Shown here piece after piece: positions 11,311-21,997 of a DNA stretch of 64,000 nucleotides. A program made the position numbers and the translations under genes. The first letter of the stretch is position 1; every line of letters starts with the position of its first letter. The notes beneath the pieces are model-generated. The model did not search any database and was not told the DNA's origin. It was given only the letters and a program-made list of their open reading frames with translations. Location: assembly GCF_001180185.1 (NCBI RefSeq), contig NZ_CVSS01000008.1:1-64000 (forward strand), in the 5' to 3' direction. Source of the stretch: Candidatus Pelagibacter communis (GTDB lineage: Bacteria > Pseudomonadota > Alphaproteobacteria > Pelagibacterales > Pelagibacteraceae).

Positions 11311-12307
11311 AGAAATTATTTTTAAATAATGTTTCAGCTATTTCAACTGCATTCAAAGCTGCACCTCTTAAAAGATTATCTGAAACAATCCACAAATTTA
11401 ATCCGTTTTTAATTGTTTTATCCTCTCTTATTCTAGATATAAATGTTTCATTTTTGCCTTCTGCTTCTAGTGGAGTTATATATCCACCATCACTTCTATC
11501 ATCAATCACTTTGCAACCCTCGAACTTATTTAAAGCTTCAATAATATTTTTAATGGTAAATTTTTTTTCAAATTGAATGTTTACTGACTCTGCATGTGAA
11601 ATAGAAATAGGTAATCTTACACATGTTGCTGTTAAATCAATCTTACTATCGAGTATTTTTTTTGTTTCATTAGTCATTTTTAATTCTTCTTTTGTGTAAC
11701 CATCATCTGAAAATACATCAATATGTGGAATAGCATTAAATGCTATTTGTTTTGTAAAGTTTTTTGATTTTACATTTTGACCAGCTAATACTTGTTTTGT
11801 TTGCTCAATCAGCTCATCCATCGGTGCTTTTCCAGCACCAGAAACTGATTGATAAGTTGAAACAACTATTCTTTTAATAGTAAATAAATCGTGTAAAGGT
11901 TTTAAAGCTAAAACCAGTTGAGCAGTAGAACAGTTAGGATTAGCAATAATATTTTTTTTTATATTTTTTAATTCATTTGCATTAACTTGAGGCACTACAA
12001 GAGGTACTGTTGAGTCCATTCTATAAAAGCTTGAATTGTCGATCACTAAACAATACTTTGCAGCTTCTCCAGCATATTTTTCTGAAATTTTTCCTCCTGC
12101 TGCAAAAAATGCAATTTTTACTTTCGAAAAATCAAAACTTTCCAAATCTGAAACACTATAATCCGTTCCTTTAAAAGAAATTTTCTTTCCACTACTTCTG
12201 GATGAGGCTAGTAAATAGAGATTTTCAATAGGAAGTCCTTTTTTTTCAAGAACCTCTAAAGTTTTTCTACCAACGTTTCCAGTTGCTCCTACAATTGCAA
12301 TATTCAT
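11300..12307 (-). CDS. asd: Aspartate-semialdehyde dehydrogenase
   Basis: Reduces aspartyl phosphate to aspartate semialdehyde, the branch point to lysine/diaminopimelate, threonine and methionine. The 335-residue protein has the NADP loop GATGNVGRKTLEVL at residues 6-19, the catalytic cysteine in NPNCSTAQ near 131-135, and the RLPISISHAESVN segment with the acid/base histidine near 240. It sits between dmdA and sdhC with tiny gaps. Together with dapF, elsewhere in the window, it serves diaminopimelate synthesis. Confidence 0.96.
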   Translation of the reverse strand: MNIAIVGATGNVGRKTLEVLEKKGLPIENLYLLASSRSSGKKISFKGTDYSVSDLESFDFSKVKIAFFAAGGKISEKYAGEAAKYCLVIDNSSFYRMDSTVPLVVPQVNANELKNIKKNIIANPNCSTAQLVLALKPLHDLFTIKRIVVSTYQSVSGAGKAPMDELIEQTKQVLAGQNVKSKNFTKQIAFNAIPHIDVFSDDGYTKEELKMTNETKKILDSKIDLTATCVRLPISISHAESVNIQFEKKFTIKNIIEALNKFEGCKVIDDRSDGGYITPLEAEGKNETFISRIREDKTIKNGLNLWIVSDNLLRGAALNAVEIAETLFKNNFYGK

Positions 12308-12322
12308 GATGTAGCTTTTATA

Positions 12323-13432
12323 CTAGATGAAAGGTAAATCGCAAACTTTAACGCTTAAAGAATTACCATCTATTTCTATTATCCCCGACTCAGAAGCTTT
12401 ACAATATGGCTGATTAATCATAGCTATTCCAATAACTTTTTTGAAATGGGGTGAATAACATGCAGATCTTAGCTCTCCAATAAAATTGTTATTATCGTCT
12501 TTAATATTAACAGACTTGGTTAAGTTTATTTTATTTGTTTCGATAAATACGCCCATTAATTTTCTCTTAATTCCCTCTTTTTCAATCTTTATTAATTTAT
12601 CTTTACCTAAGAAATTTACATTTGCATCCAAATTTACATATTTTTCAAAACCACATTCAAATGGGTTATCATTATTATCAAAATCATTTCCATAAGAAAG
12701 TAACCCGCTTTCAATTCTTTCAATAAGATTTGGGCATCCAGGTTTTATATTAAATTCTTTGCCTAATTCAAAAAGTCGATCGTATAATTCTAAGCCTGAT
12801 TTAGTATTTTCTACATAAACCTCAAAGCCTCCTTGCTTTGACCAACCTGATCTAGCAATTAAATGTTTTGTTTCATTAAATTCAAAATAATCAAATCCAA
12901 AAAATTTTAAATCTTTAATTTTTTTCCCAAAAATCTTTTCCATTAAATCAAACGATTTTGGTCCTTGAACAGCAAAAATATCTACATTAGGTTCATAAAT
13001 TTTCACATCGAATTTATTCCCAGAGGCTAAACCTTTTGCAAAAAAAATTACATCTGAGTCCGCAATTGATACCCACCATCTATCTTCAGCTAATTTTAAT
13101 ATGACAGGATCATTTACTAAATTACCATTTTCATCAATTATAGGACAGTAGTAGCATCTTCCCACTTTGGATTTTGACAAGTCTCTACAAGTCATAAGCT
13201 GAATTAGTTTAGCAGCATCTTTTCCAAAAATTTCGACTTGTCTTTCAGCTGCTACATCCCAGACTTGAACATCTTTTTTTAAATGATCACAAGACTCTTC
13301 TAGCGATCCAAATGCTGCTGGTAAAAGCATATGATTATAAACAGTGTATGCAGTCACACCTTGATTTTCAATTCTTGAGGTGTAAGGAGTACTTCTCAGT
13401 CTTCTTGACCTTGCTATGGAATAATTTTTCAT
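12323..13432 (-). CDS. dmdA: Dimethylsulfoniopropionate (DMSP) demethylase
   Basis: Tetrahydrofolate-dependent enzyme moving a methyl group from DMSP to THF, giving methylmercaptopropionate (MMPA); it belongs to the GcvT fold family. I recognise the sequence as close to the P. ubique DmdA over its whole length. It has the same 369 residues, the N-terminal segment [20 protein letters not shown], the [20 protein letters not shown] region, the [17 protein letters not shown] region and the exact C-terminal VCDLPFI. Glycine-cleavage GcvT proteins do not share these. It is the last gene of a dmdC-dmdB-hydrolase-dmdA run and its start overlaps the hydrolase stop. Confidence 0.95.
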   Translation of the reverse strand: MKNYSIARSRRLRSTPYTSRIENQGVTAYTVYNHMLLPAAFGSLEESCDHLKKDVQVWDVAAERQVEIFGKDAAKLIQLMTCRDLSKSKVGRCYYCPIIDENGNLVNDPVILKLAEDRWWVSIADSDVIFFAKGLASGNKFDVKIYEPNVDIFAVQGPKSFDLMEKIFGKKIKDLKFFGFDYFEFNETKHLIARSGWSKQGGFEVYVENTKSGLELYDRLFELGKEFNIKPGCPNLIERIESGLLSYGNDFDNNDNPFECGFEKYVNLDANVNFLGKDKLIKIEKEGIKRKLMGVFIETNKINLTKSVNIKDDNNNFIGELRSACYSPHFKKVIGIAMINQPYCKASESGIIEIDGNSLSVKVCDLPFI

Positions 13433-14205
13433 TTATTTAAAAATTCTAAAATCTTTTCTCTCATTTCGAATGCTTTTTCAATCATTATCATGTGACCACA
13501 TCCTTTTATTACATGAGTATTTGAATTTTTGATTAAATCAGAAAATTTGTTTCCAGACTCTAAGTTAACCATTTTATCAAGTTCACCGAAAATTAACATT
13601 GAAGGCACTTCTATTTTTTTTGCTGCATTAAGCCCATTTGAATAATTATTGCATGCATTCAAATCTACAGCCAGTATTTCGCTTATGTCTCTTGGTGATT
13701 GAATGATTTTTTCAACAGGATTACCTCCAATAAATTTTTTTGAACCCTCATATCCCCATTTCATCATTAATTTAACAGCATCTGAGTCACCATTTTCCGC
13801 AAGCTCTATTAAGTCAGGATGAACTGGCATTTTATTCGATCCTCCAACAAAAACTAATTTTTTTAATCTACTTTTGTATTTGTATGAGTATTCAAGGATT
13901 TCTAAACAACCTTGTGAATGACCAATTAAAATTAAATTCTTGAGGTTTAATTTGATAAAAACTTGTTCTAACCATTCTGAAATTTTTTCAATACTATCCA
14001 AGCAAGGTCCATCAGAGTTTCCGTGTCCAGGTAAATCAATTGAAAGGACATTAAAATTTTTATTTGAAAAAAATTGCTCAGTTAAGGACCAAACAATATG
14101 CGAAAGACCACTTCCATGTAAAAAAACAATTGTTTCTCTATTTACATCTAGGCCCTGACCTGCATCGGATGCATGAATATTTTTATTGTCTAATTGGAAT
14201 ATCAA
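13429..14205 (-). CDS. Alpha/beta hydrolase inside the dmd operon
   Basis: Soluble alpha/beta-fold hydrolase of 258 residues with no signal peptide. Seen are the oxyanion motif [12 protein letters not shown] near residues 29-40, the nucleophile elbow GHSQG near 96-101 (catalytic Ser), an Asp candidate in FGELDKM near 207-213, and the catalytic His in [11 protein letters not shown] near 236-246. It overlaps dmdA by four bases (ATGA) and follows dmdB after eight bases, so it belongs to the DMSP demethylation operon. The substrate is unknown. A thioesterase or hydrolase acting on a pathway CoA thioester is my inference from context; general esterase activity is equally possible. Confidence 0.85.
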   Translation of the reverse strand: MIFQLDNKNIHASDAGQGLDVNRETIVFLHGSGLSHIVWSLTEQFFSNKNFNVLSIDLPGHGNSDGPCLDSIEKISEWLEQVFIKLNLKNLILIGHSQGCLEILEYSYKYKSRLKKLVFVGGSNKMPVHPDLIELAENGDSDAVKLMMKWGYEGSKKFIGGNPVEKIIQSPRDISEILAVDLNACNNYSNGLNAAKKIEVPSMLIFGELDKMVNLESGNKFSDLIKNSNTHVIKGCGHMIMIEKAFEMREKILEFLNK

Positions 14206-14213
14206 TTATTTAC

Positions 14214-15830
14214 CTAAAATTTTTTTCTTAATTCAAATTTTTGAATTTTGCCTGTTGAAGTTTTTGGAAGCTCACAGAACACGACTTGTTTTGGCACTTT
14301 AAAACCTGCAAGAGTTTCTTTACAAAAACTTATTAATTCTTTTTCTGTGACAGGTTTATCTTTGACCATCTCAATAAATGCACATGGAACTTCACCCCAC
14401 TTTTCATCAGGTTTAGCTACGACTGCTGCAATAGAAACTGAAGGATGCTTTGCCAAAGTATTCTCAATTTCAATAGAAGATATATTTTCTCCACCAGAAA
14501 TAATTATATCTTTAGATCGATCTTGAATTTTTACGTATCCATCAGGATGCATGACTGCTAAATCACCAGAGTGAAACCATCCACCGTCCATAGCTTTATT
14601 CGTCGCCTCTTTGTCTTTAAAATAACCTTTCATAACCACATTTCCTCTAATCATAATTTCACCAATTGTTTTCCCATCTTTTGGTACTTCTTTCATTGTT
14701 TCTGGATTCATGACTGTGATGCCCTCAGTATTAGGATATCTTACACCTTGCCTTGCTTTAATCTCATTTTGTTTTTCTTCATCTAATCCATTCCAAACAT
14801 CATTCCAAGCGCATTGTGTAACATGCCCATAAGTTTCTGTTAATCCATAAACATGCATTACTTCGAATCCAAGTTCTTTCATTTTTTTGAATATAATACT
14901 TGGTGGAGGAGCTCCTGCTGTAAGAACGTGAACTTTTTGTTTTAATTTTTTCCTATCTGTGTCAGGTGCACCTGTAATCATATTTAACACTATTGGTGCT
15001 CCACCAAAATGAGTTATGTTATGCTTGTCAATTAAATCAAATATTTTTTTTACATCAATATTTCTTAAACAAATAGTTTTTCCATTCAACATAGGAATAG
15101 TCCAAGGATAACCCCAGCCATTACAATGAAACATCGGTACAATAGTTAAAAAATTTAGTCTGTTAGGCATATTCCATGCAACGGCACTTCCTGTAGACAT
15201 TAAATATGAACCCCTATGATGATAGACAACACCCTTAGGGTTGCCCGTTGTGCCAGATGTATAGCTTAGTGATATTGCCTGCCATTCGTCTTTTGGCATT
15301 TCCCAGTTATAATTTTCATCACCTGAATTCAGAAAACTTTCATATTCCAATTCACCAATTTTTTCACATTTCGATTGATCAGCAAATTTATCATCAATAT
15401 CAATGATGACTATTTTTCTTTTTAAAGTGCTCAATGCTTTCTTTACTTCAATATGAAGTTGTCTGTCTACAACTAATACTTTTGCCTCACTGTGATCTAA
15501 AATGTATGCAATGGTCTTAGCATCCAATCTTATATTAATTGTATTTAAAACTGCACCAGTCATTGGCACTGAATAATGACCCTCAAAAATTTCAGGAGTA
15601 TTAAAAGCTAAAAATGAAACAGTATCTCCTTTTTTAATACCTAATTTGTTTAATGCACTCGCAAATTTGACAGTTCGTTTATAGACCTGGTCCCATGTAT
15701 ATTTTAGGTCTTCATAAATAATCGCTTCATAATTTGGATAAATTTCTTTTGCTCTTTTTAAAAAAGTTAAAGGAGTTAATGGTACATAATTGGCACTATT
15801 TTTGTCCAGATTGGTATCGTAATGGGTCAT
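14214..15830 (-). CDS. dmdB: Methylmercaptopropionate-CoA ligase (AMP-binding acyl-CoA synthetase)
   Basis: ANL-superfamily acyl-CoA synthetase that activates MMPA to MMPA-CoA, the second step after DMSP demethylation. The 538 residues contain the P-loop SYTSGTTGNPKG near 178-190, the HVYGLTETYGH motif near 325-335, the GWFHSGDLAVMHPDGY hinge region near 415-430 and the C-terminal lysine in KTSTGKIQKFELR. Members of this family are otherwise hard to tell from medium-chain acyl-CoA ligases; the position between dmdC and dmdA is what makes DmdB the best call. Confidence 0.9.
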   Translation of the reverse strand: MTHYDTNLDKNSANYVPLTPLTFLKRAKEIYPNYEAIIYEDLKYTWDQVYKRTVKFASALNKLGIKKGDTVSFLAFNTPEIFEGHYSVPMTGAVLNTINIRLDAKTIAYILDHSEAKVLVVDRQLHIEVKKALSTLKRKIVIIDIDDKFADQSKCEKIGELEYESFLNSGDENYNWEMPKDEWQAISLSYTSGTTGNPKGVVYHHRGSYLMSTGSAVAWNMPNRLNFLTIVPMFHCNGWGYPWTIPMLNGKTICLRNIDVKKIFDLIDKHNITHFGGAPIVLNMITGAPDTDRKKLKQKVHVLTAGAPPPSIIFKKMKELGFEVMHVYGLTETYGHVTQCAWNDVWNGLDEEKQNEIKARQGVRYPNTEGITVMNPETMKEVPKDGKTIGEIMIRGNVVMKGYFKDKEATNKAMDGGWFHSGDLAVMHPDGYVKIQDRSKDIIISGGENISSIEIENTLAKHPSVSIAAVVAKPDEKWGEVPCAFIEMVKDKPVTEKELISFCKETLAGFKVPKQVVFCELPKTSTGKIQKFELRKKF

Positions 15831-15836
15831 TTTAAT

Positions 15837-17600
15837 TTAACTAAATTTGAAACTCATAATATTTGAGCTACCAGAAATGGCTGATTTATAATGCTGTTCA
15901 GCTCTTGGTAATACTTTATCAAAATAAAATCTTGCAGTATCTATTTTATCCTCATAGAAATTTTTATTCTCATTAAAATCTTTAAAACTTACCTCCAAAA
16001 CTTTAATCCATGCATATGCAATAGAGACATAGCCTAAAGTTTTTAGATAATCGTTTGCTGCTGCGCTGACATCATCTTTTTCTGTTTTTGCTTTATCTAT
16101 CATCCATTCACTAAATTTTTTCAAGATATTTAGATGATCATTAAATTCTGATACAAATGATTTAATTTTTTCATTATTTAAATTACATTCAGATTTCATC
16201 TGATCTAAAAATTTAAAAATTATATTTCCATTTTTATTTGATAGTTTTCTAAAAACTAAGTCAGCAGCTTGTACTGAATTAGTTCCCTCATAAATAGGTG
16301 TTATTCTATTATCTCTATATAACTGTTCTATACCCTGATCTTTTGTATATCCATAGCCACCGTGAATTTGCATTGCATCACTAGTAATTTCCATAGCTAA
16401 GTCAGTAAATAATGATTTTACGACAGGTGTCATCAAAGATACATAATCAGATGCTTCTTGACGAACTTTTTCATTTGTATGATTTAAGCTAACTTCTGTT
16501 TGTTGAGATAACCAAAAACATAAAGCTCTCTCACCTTCAATAATTGACTTCATATTTAACAATGTTCTTCTGATATCGGCATGTTCAATAATACAGTCAG
16601 CTCCGTTTTTCGATTTTGAATTATTAGTTTTTCCTTGTTTTCTCTCTTTTGCGTAAGAAAGAGAATTTTGGTAAGCAATTTCTGAAATACCTAAACCTTG
16701 AATACCAACAATTATTCTCTCAAGATTCATCATGGTAAACATGGCACTCAAACCTTTTTCTTTAGAGCCTATCATGTAACCAGTGGCATCATCAAAATTT
16801 AAAACACATGTAGCTGATCCTTTAATACCCATCTTGGTCTCAATTGACCCGGTTGATATCCCGTTTCTTGGACCCAATGATCCATCATCTTTTACAATAA
16901 ATTTTGGCACTAAAAATAGACTTATTCCTTTTGTGCCAGCTGGAGAGTCGTCTGCTCTCGCTAAAACTAAGTGAATAATATTTTCTGTTAAATCATGATC
17001 TCCAGATGTAATAAAGATTTTTTGACCAGTTATTTTAAAAGTTCCATCAGATTGTTGTTTTGCTTTCGTTTTTAGTAATCCTAAATCAGTACCACATACT
17101 GGTTCCGTTAAGCACATAGTACCACTCCATTTACCCTCAACTATTTTTGGTAAATATCTGTTCTTAATTTCATCAGTAGCATGATGATTTATACAATTAT
17201 ATGCACCAATACTTAGCTCGCTATAAAGTTTAAAAGATAAACTAGCTGATGACAACATCTCATCAAAAAATGCACTTACTGTTTTTGGCATACCTTGTCC
17301 TCCATATTTTGGATCACAAGATAGAGATGTCCATCCATCTTCGATATACTTTTTATACGCCTCTTTATAACCAGGCGGAGTCCGGACTACACCATTTTCT
17401 AAAACTGCTGGATTTTCATCTCCTACCTTTGCTAATGGCAAAATAAGATTTTGATTAATTTTTGCTGCTTCTTGTAAAATGTCTTTTACCAAATCAGATG
17501 TGACTTCTTTATACTTATCCAGCTCGTTATATTTTTGATTATTTCTTAATTTTTCAAAAAGAAACATCATATCTTCAACAGGTGCTGTATAGCTTGGCAT
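15837..17600 (-). CDS. dmdC: 3-methylmercaptopropionyl-CoA dehydrogenase (acyl-CoA dehydrogenase family)
   Basis: FAD-dependent acyl-CoA dehydrogenase converting MMPA-CoA to methylthioacryloyl-CoA. At 587 residues it belongs to the long acyl-CoA dehydrogenase subgroup with an extra C-terminal domain, as known for DmdC. Seen are MCLTEPVCGTDLG near 156-168, KITGQKIFITSGDHD near 188-202, the IHGGYGYTKDQGIEQLYRD segment near 412-430 and the IYEGTNSVQAADLV region. It is separated from dmdB by six bases. DmdD (the hydratase) is not in the window. Confidence 0.92.
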   Translation of the reverse strand: MPSYTAPVEDMMFLFEKLRNNQKYNELDKYKEVTSDLVKDILQEAAKINQNLILPLAKVGDENPAVLENGVVRTPPGYKEAYKKYIEDGWTSLSCDPKYGGQGMPKTVSAFFDEMLSSASLSFKLYSELSIGAYNCINHHATDEIKNRYLPKIVEGKWSGTMCLTEPVCGTDLGLLKTKAKQQSDGTFKITGQKIFITSGDHDLTENIIHLVLARADDSPAGTKGISLFLVPKFIVKDDGSLGPRNGISTGSIETKMGIKGSATCVLNFDDATGYMIGSKEKGLSAMFTMMNLERIIVGIQGLGISEIAYQNSLSYAKERKQGKTNNSKSKNGADCIIEHADIRRTLLNMKSIIEGERALCFWLSQQTEVSLNHTNEKVRQEASDYVSLMTPVVKSLFTDLAMEITSDAMQIHGGYGYTKDQGIEQLYRDNRITPIYEGTNSVQAADLVFRKLSNKNGNIIFKFLDQMKSECNLNNEKIKSFVSEFNDHLNILKKFSEWMIDKAKTEKDDVSAAANDYLKTLGYVSIAYAWIKVLEVSFKDFNENKNFYEDKIDTARFYFDKVLPRAEQHYKSAISGSSNIMSFKFS

Positions 17601-17626
17601 TTGATAAGTTTAAGATAATTAGTTAA

Positions 17627-18733
17627 TTATTGCAATTTTGAAATTATCGCATCACCCATTTCTGATGTGGATACTTCTTTCATTCCTTTAGATAAGATGT
17701 CTTTTGTTCTAAGGCCCTCATTTAATACACTTTGAACCGCTTTTTCTAAGGCCTCTGCCTCTTTATCAAGATCCAAAGAATATCTTAAGGCCATAGCAAA
17801 ACTTAAAATTGTAGCAATGGGATTTGCAACACCTTTGCCTGCTATATCTGGAGCAGATCCATGAATAGGCTCATACATTGCTCTCATCTCACCATCTTTA
17901 TTTTTTGCTCCTAAAGAAGCTGAAGGTAAGAGTCCTAGTGATCCTGTCAACATTGATGCTTGATCAGATAACATGTCTCCAAAAAGATTATCTGTTACAA
18001 TTACATCAAATTGTTTTGGATTCCGTAAAAGTTGCATTGCACAGTTATCCGCAAGCATATGATTTAGTTCTACATCTTTAAATTCTTTATCATGAAGTGC
18101 TTGCACTTCTTCCTTCCAAAGTTGTCCTGCTTCCATAACATTTGATTTCTCACAAGAGGTAACTCTGTTGGATCGTTTCTTTGCTAAATCAAAAGCGACT
18201 CTAGCTACTCTAACTATCTCACTGCTTGTGTAAGTATGAGTATTAATTCCTTTTCTTTCACCATTTTCAATTGGTTTAATTCCTCTTGGCTCACCGAAGT
18301 AAATTCCACCTGTTAACTCTCTCACTATCATTATATCTAAATCAGAAACAATTTCAGGTTTTAAAGTTGATGCATCAACTAACTGTTTAAAACATATCGC
18401 AGGTCTCAAATTTGCAAACAGCTTAAGTTCTTTTCTTAATTTTAAAAGTGCTCTTTCTGGTTTTTTAGAAAACTCTACTTTGTCCCACTTAGGTCCACCG
18501 ACAGCACCTAGCATAACCACTGCGCTCTCTAATGCTTTATAAAAAACTTCATCAGTTATCGGTGTACCATGTTTATCGTAAGAACATCCTCCTGCTAAAT
18601 CCTCGTCTATTTCAAAATCAAGAGACTTTTTTTCATTAAACCAATTTATAGTCTTTCTTACTTCTCCTATAACCTCTGGACCAATCCCATCCCCAGGAAG
18701 TAATAAAATTTTTCTTTTTTTAACTTTTATCAT
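17627..18733 (-). CDS. leuB: 3-isopropylmalate dehydrogenase
   Basis: NAD-dependent oxidative decarboxylation of 3-isopropylmalate in leucine synthesis. The 368-residue protein starts with [12 protein letters not shown] near residues 10-21. It has the [14 protein letters not shown] substrate motif near 136-150 and the metal-binding [14 protein letters not shown] region near 246-260, followed by [14 protein letters not shown]. It overlaps leuD by 14 bases. Confidence 0.97.
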   Translation of the reverse strand: MIKVKKRKILLLPGDGIGPEVIGEVRKTINWFNEKKSLDFEIDEDLAGGCSYDKHGTPITDEVFYKALESAVVMLGAVGGPKWDKVEFSKKPERALLKLRKELKLFANLRPAICFKQLVDASTLKPEIVSDLDIMIVRELTGGIYFGEPRGIKPIENGERKGINTHTYTSSEIVRVARVAFDLAKKRSNRVTSCEKSNVMEAGQLWKEEVQALHDKEFKDVELNHMLADNCAMQLLRNPKQFDVIVTDNLFGDMLSDQASMLTGSLGLLPSASLGAKNKDGEMRAMYEPIHGSAPDIAGKGVANPIATILSFAMALRYSLDLDKEAEALEKAVQSVLNEGLRTKDILSKGMKEVSTSEMGDAIISKLQ

Positions 18734-19331
18734 TAATGATCCATGGTTTTTTATTTTTTAAATTTTTTTCAAAACTTTCAATTTTATCTGATTTTTTTAA
18801 TGATAAGGCTATATCGTCTAAACCCTCTAAGAGACACTTTTTCTTAAAAGAATCTACTTTAAATTTTACTTCATTATTTCCATAAACTATTTTCTCATCA
18901 TTCAAATCAACCGAAATTTCCTCTTTTCTATTTGCATACTCTGATAATTCTTTTATTTTCTCATCATCAAGAATAATTGGCAAAATTCCGTTTTTAAAAC
19001 AATTACTATAAAATATGTCTGCAAAACTAGAGCTAATAACGCATGTAATACCAAAATCTAATAATGCCCATGGAGCATGTTCTCTAGATGAACCACATCC
19101 AAAATTTTTTCCTGCAATTAAAATTTTTGACTCATTAAATGGTCTTTGATTAAGAATAAAATCATTAATTATTTTTCCTTTTACATCGTATCTCATCTCA
19201 TAAAAAAGATTTTTACCAAGTCCGGTTCTTTTAATTGTTTTAAGAAATTGCTTTGGAATAATCATATCTGTATCGATATTTACTATTGGTAAATATGCTG
19301 GAATACTTTTTAAAGTAGTAAATCTCTGCAT
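18720..19331 (-). CDS. leuD: 3-isopropylmalate dehydratase small subunit
   Basis: Small (swivel-domain) subunit of isopropylmalate isomerase, 203 residues. The [13 protein letters not shown] segment near 19-31 and [17 protein letters not shown] near 74-90 are diagnostic. The start ATG overlaps the final base of leuC and its end overlaps leuB, so leuC-leuD-leuB form one translationally coupled unit. Confidence 0.97.
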   Translation of the reverse strand: MQRFTTLKSIPAYLPIVNIDTDMIIPKQFLKTIKRTGLGKNLFYEMRYDVKGKIINDFILNQRPFNESKILIAGKNFGCGSSREHAPWALLDFGITCVISSSFADIFYSNCFKNGILPIILDDEKIKELSEYANRKEEISVDLNDEKIVYGNNEVKFKVDSFKKKCLLEGLDDIALSLKKSDKIESFEKNLKNKKPWIINDKS

Positions 19332-20734
19332 TAACTTTGATACTTTCTTACATCATCTAAATTTCCTGAAATAGCTGCTGCTGCTGCCATTCCTGGACTT
19401 ACAAGATGAGTTCTTCCACCTCTACCTTGCCTTCCCTCAAAATTTCTATTAGATGTTGATGCACATCTTTCTTCTGGTTTTAATTTATCTGCATTCATTG
19501 CTAAGCACATTGAACAACCCGGTTCTCTCCACTCAAATCCTGAGCTAACAAATATCTTGTCTAGACCCTCTTGTTCTGCTTGCTCTTTGACCAATCCAGA
19601 TCCTGGTACCACCATAGCATGGACATGAGAGGCTATTTTTTTATCTTTTAAAATTTTTGCTGCTTCTCTTAAATCTTCTATTCTTCCATTTGTACAGCTG
19701 CCAATAAAAACTTTATCTATTTTAATATCTTTAGCTGCCATGTTAGGTTTTAACCCCATATATTTTAATGATCTTTCTAATGAATTCTTTTTATCTTCAT
19801 CTTTCTCAGCATTAGGATTTGGAACTTTACCATCAATCGTTATTACATCTTGCGGAGATGTTCCCCATGTTATCATAGGTAAAATTTCATTGGCCTCTAA
19901 ACTTATTTCTTTTTCAAATGTCGCATTGTCATCTGAATTTAAACTCTTCCAATATTCTAATGCTTTATCCCATTTTTCACCTTTAGGAGACATGGGTTTT
20001 CCACTTAGATATTTAAATATCTTCTCATCTGGAGCAATCAATCCTGCTCTTGCCCCACCTTCAATAGTCATATTGCATATAGTCATTCTTTGTTCCACAC
20101 TTAGTGATCTAATTAAATCACCAGCATATTCAACAACGCACCCTGTACCACCTGCTGTTCCGATTTTTCCAATTATCTGTAGTATTACATCTTTTGATGT
20201 TACTCCTAGCGGAAGTTTTCCATTAATATTAATTCTAAAATTTTTTGCTTTTTTTTGCACTAAGGTTTGTGTTGCTAAAACATGTTCAACTTCTGATGTT
20301 CCGATTCCAAATGCTAAAGCTCCAAATGCACCATGTGTAGCAGTATGACTGTCCCCACAAACAATTACTGTACCTGGTTGGGTAAATCCTTGTTCAGGTC
20401 CAATAATATGTACAATTCCCTGTCTTTTATCATTCATGCCAAAAAGCTGTATACCAAATTCTTGACAGTTTTTTTCCAATGTATCCACCTGAATTTTAGA
20501 CTCTTGATCCGCTATACCATTTGTTCTGTCAGTCGTTGGAACGTTATGATCTGCAACAGCCAATGTTAAATTTGGATGCCTTACTTTTCGATTAGAATTT
20601 CTAAGACCTTCAAAAGCTTGGGGACTTGTTACTTCGTGAACAAGATGTCTATCGACAAATAATAAAGCTGTACCATCAGTCTGCTGATCAACTAAATGGT
20701 CATTCCAAATTTTATCGTAAAGTGTATTTGGCAT
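19331..20734 (-). CDS. leuC: 3-isopropylmalate dehydratase large subunit
   Basis: Aconitase-family large subunit holding the [4Fe-4S] cluster of isopropylmalate isomerase, 467 residues. It begins [12 protein letters not shown], has the [21 protein letters not shown] segment near 128-147, and cluster cysteines in [13 protein letters not shown] near 345 and in [11 protein letters not shown] near 405-415. It is encoded 11 bases downstream of rplS. Confidence 0.97.
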   Translation of the reverse strand: MPNTLYDKIWNDHLVDQQTDGTALLFVDRHLVHEVTSPQAFEGLRNSNRKVRHPNLTLAVADHNVPTTDRTNGIADQESKIQVDTLEKNCQEFGIQLFGMNDKRQGIVHIIGPEQGFTQPGTVIVCGDSHTATHGAFGALAFGIGTSEVEHVLATQTLVQKKAKNFRININGKLPLGVTSKDVILQIIGKIGTAGGTGCVVEYAGDLIRSLSVEQRMTICNMTIEGGARAGLIAPDEKIFKYLSGKPMSPKGEKWDKALEYWKSLNSDDNATFEKEISLEANEILPMITWGTSPQDVITIDGKVPNPNAEKDEDKKNSLERSLKYMGLKPNMAAKDIKIDKVFIGSCTNGRIEDLREAAKILKDKKIASHVHAMVVPGSGLVKEQAEQEGLDKIFVSSGFEWREPGCSMCLAMNADKLKPEERCASTSNRNFEGRQGRGGRTHLVSPGMAAAAAISGNLDDVRKYQS

Positions 20735-20745
20735 TGAAAAAAAAA

Positions 20746-21282
20746 TTATTTTTTTTCTGTTGAGCTTTCTATTTCCTTTTTAGCTTCTGCTTTAGGAGGT
20801 TCTTCCTTTTTAGCTTCTGCATTAGGAGCTTCTTCTTTTTTGTCCTCTTCTTTTAGATTAATAGGAGCAAGATTCTCCTCTGTTACTGTCTCTGGTTTAA
20901 CATCAATATCTATACCAATTTTTTTTCTAATCTTTTCTGCAATTCTTGCTGATTTACCTGTTCTATCTCTTAGATAATATAATTTTGCCCTTCGCACTTT
21001 TCCAGAACGAATAACTTTAATAGAGTCAATAACTGTTCCAAATAATGGAAACGTTCTCTCAACACCCTCTCCAAAAGATATTTTCCTTACAGTAAATGAG
21101 GAATTTAAATCTCTGCTTTTTTTAGCTATACAAACACCTTCAAAATATTGAATTCTTTCTTTTTTACCTTCAGTAATTCTCACACCGACTTTAACAACAT
21201 CACCTGGAAAAAACTCTGGGATCTTCTTTTCAGAAAGAATTTTTTTTACATTGTGTTGGTTTATTTCTTCTATTGTTTTCAT
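20746..21282 (-). CDS. rplS: Ribosomal protein L19 with a Lys/Glu/Ala-rich C-terminal extension
   Basis: Large-subunit ribosomal protein at the 30S/50S interface. Residues 1-115 are an ordinary L19, with [20 protein letters not shown] and a C-terminal core [18 protein letters not shown]. About 60 further residues form a low-complexity tail made of [12 protein letters not shown] units, where most bacterial L19 proteins end. I chose the ATG at 21282 (MKTIEEINQ), which is where L19 normally starts; a TTG at 21297 would add five residues. The tail resembles the one on S16, encoded two genes upstream. Confidence 0.94.
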   Translation of the reverse strand: MKTIEEINQHNVKKILSEKKIPEFFPGDVVKVGVRITEGKKERIQYFEGVCIAKKSRDLNSSFTVRKISFGEGVERTFPLFGTVIDSIKVIRSGKVRRAKLYYLRDRTGKSARIAEKIRKKIGIDIDVKPETVTEENLAPINLKEEDKKEEAPNAEAKKEEPPKAEAKKEIESSTEKK

Positions 21283-21298
21283 TCCAGTATTTATCAAT

Positions 21299-21985
21299 TT
21301 AATTCTTCTTATATTTTTGCCACATATCTGGCCTTCGGACGCGTGTTATAGCCTCAGATTGAGATAAACGCCAGTCTTTAATTTTAGCGTGATCACCTGA
21401 TAATAACACATCTGGCACTGATTTTTGCTCCCAAATCTGTGGTTTTGTATATTGAGGATACTCTAAAAGACCATTTTCAAAAGTTTCCTCGGAAGCTGAT
21501 TTTTCGTTACCTAAAACTCCAGGCAAAAGTCTCAATACACTATCAAGAACTACAAGTGCAGCTGTTTCTCCACCAGATAGCACATAATCTCCTATACTTA
21601 TTTCCTCTATATTTCTTGTAGTTAAAACTCTCTCATCAACTCCTTCAAAATGTCCACAAATTAAAGAAAATGATTTTGCCTTAGATAATTCCATAGCAAG
21701 ATTTTGATCAAATTTTTTACCTTTAGGTGAAAGGTAAAAAATTCTCTCTCCTGCATTTATATTTTGGTCAATGGATTTTGCTAAAATGTCAGGTTTAAGC
21801 AACATACCTGTTCCACCACCATATGGTGTATCATCAACAGTTTTATGTTTATCTGTTGCTGCATCTCTAATATTAATCACATTTAAACTCCACAATTTCT
21901 CAGCCATTGCTTTACCATAAAGGCCTTTATCTAGTGGGCCAGGAAAAACTTCTGGATAAAGTGTAAAAACTTGAGCTTGCAACAT
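21299..21985 (-). CDS. trmD: tRNA (guanine-N1-)-methyltransferase
   Basis: SPOUT-class enzyme methylating G37 of tRNAs to keep reading frame. The 228-residue protein has the SAM-knot motif [19 protein letters not shown] near 126-144, the [11 protein letters not shown] segment near 50-60, and the C-terminal [11 protein letters not shown] region near 193-204 with the catalytic Asp. It lies directly between rpsP and rplS. The usual rimM gene is absent from the 12-base gap to rpsP. Confidence 0.97.
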   Translation of the reverse strand: MLQAQVFTLYPEVFPGPLDKGLYGKAMAEKLWSLNVINIRDAATDKHKTVDDTPYGGGTGMLLKPDILAKSIDQNINAGERIFYLSPKGKKFDQNLAMELSKAKSFSLICGHFEGVDERVLTTRNIEEISIGDYVLSGGETAALVVLDSVLRLLPGVLGNEKSASEETFENGLLEYPQYTKPQIWEQKSVPDVLLSGDHAKIKDWRLSQSEAITRVRRPDMWQKYKKN

Positions 21986-21997
21986 AAATAAATTTTT

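Noticed and set aside
12323-13432. Reading the gene as glycine-cleavage T protein (gcvT)
   Set aside because: The fold is related, but the sequence matches the Pelagibacter DmdA along its whole length and the flanking genes are dmdB/dmdC, not gcvH/gcvP.
19740-20348. A 202-codon open frame antisense to leuC
   Set aside because: It lies entirely opposite a highly conserved enzyme gene, and its composition (Ser, Pro, hydrophobic) is typical of an antisense shadow.
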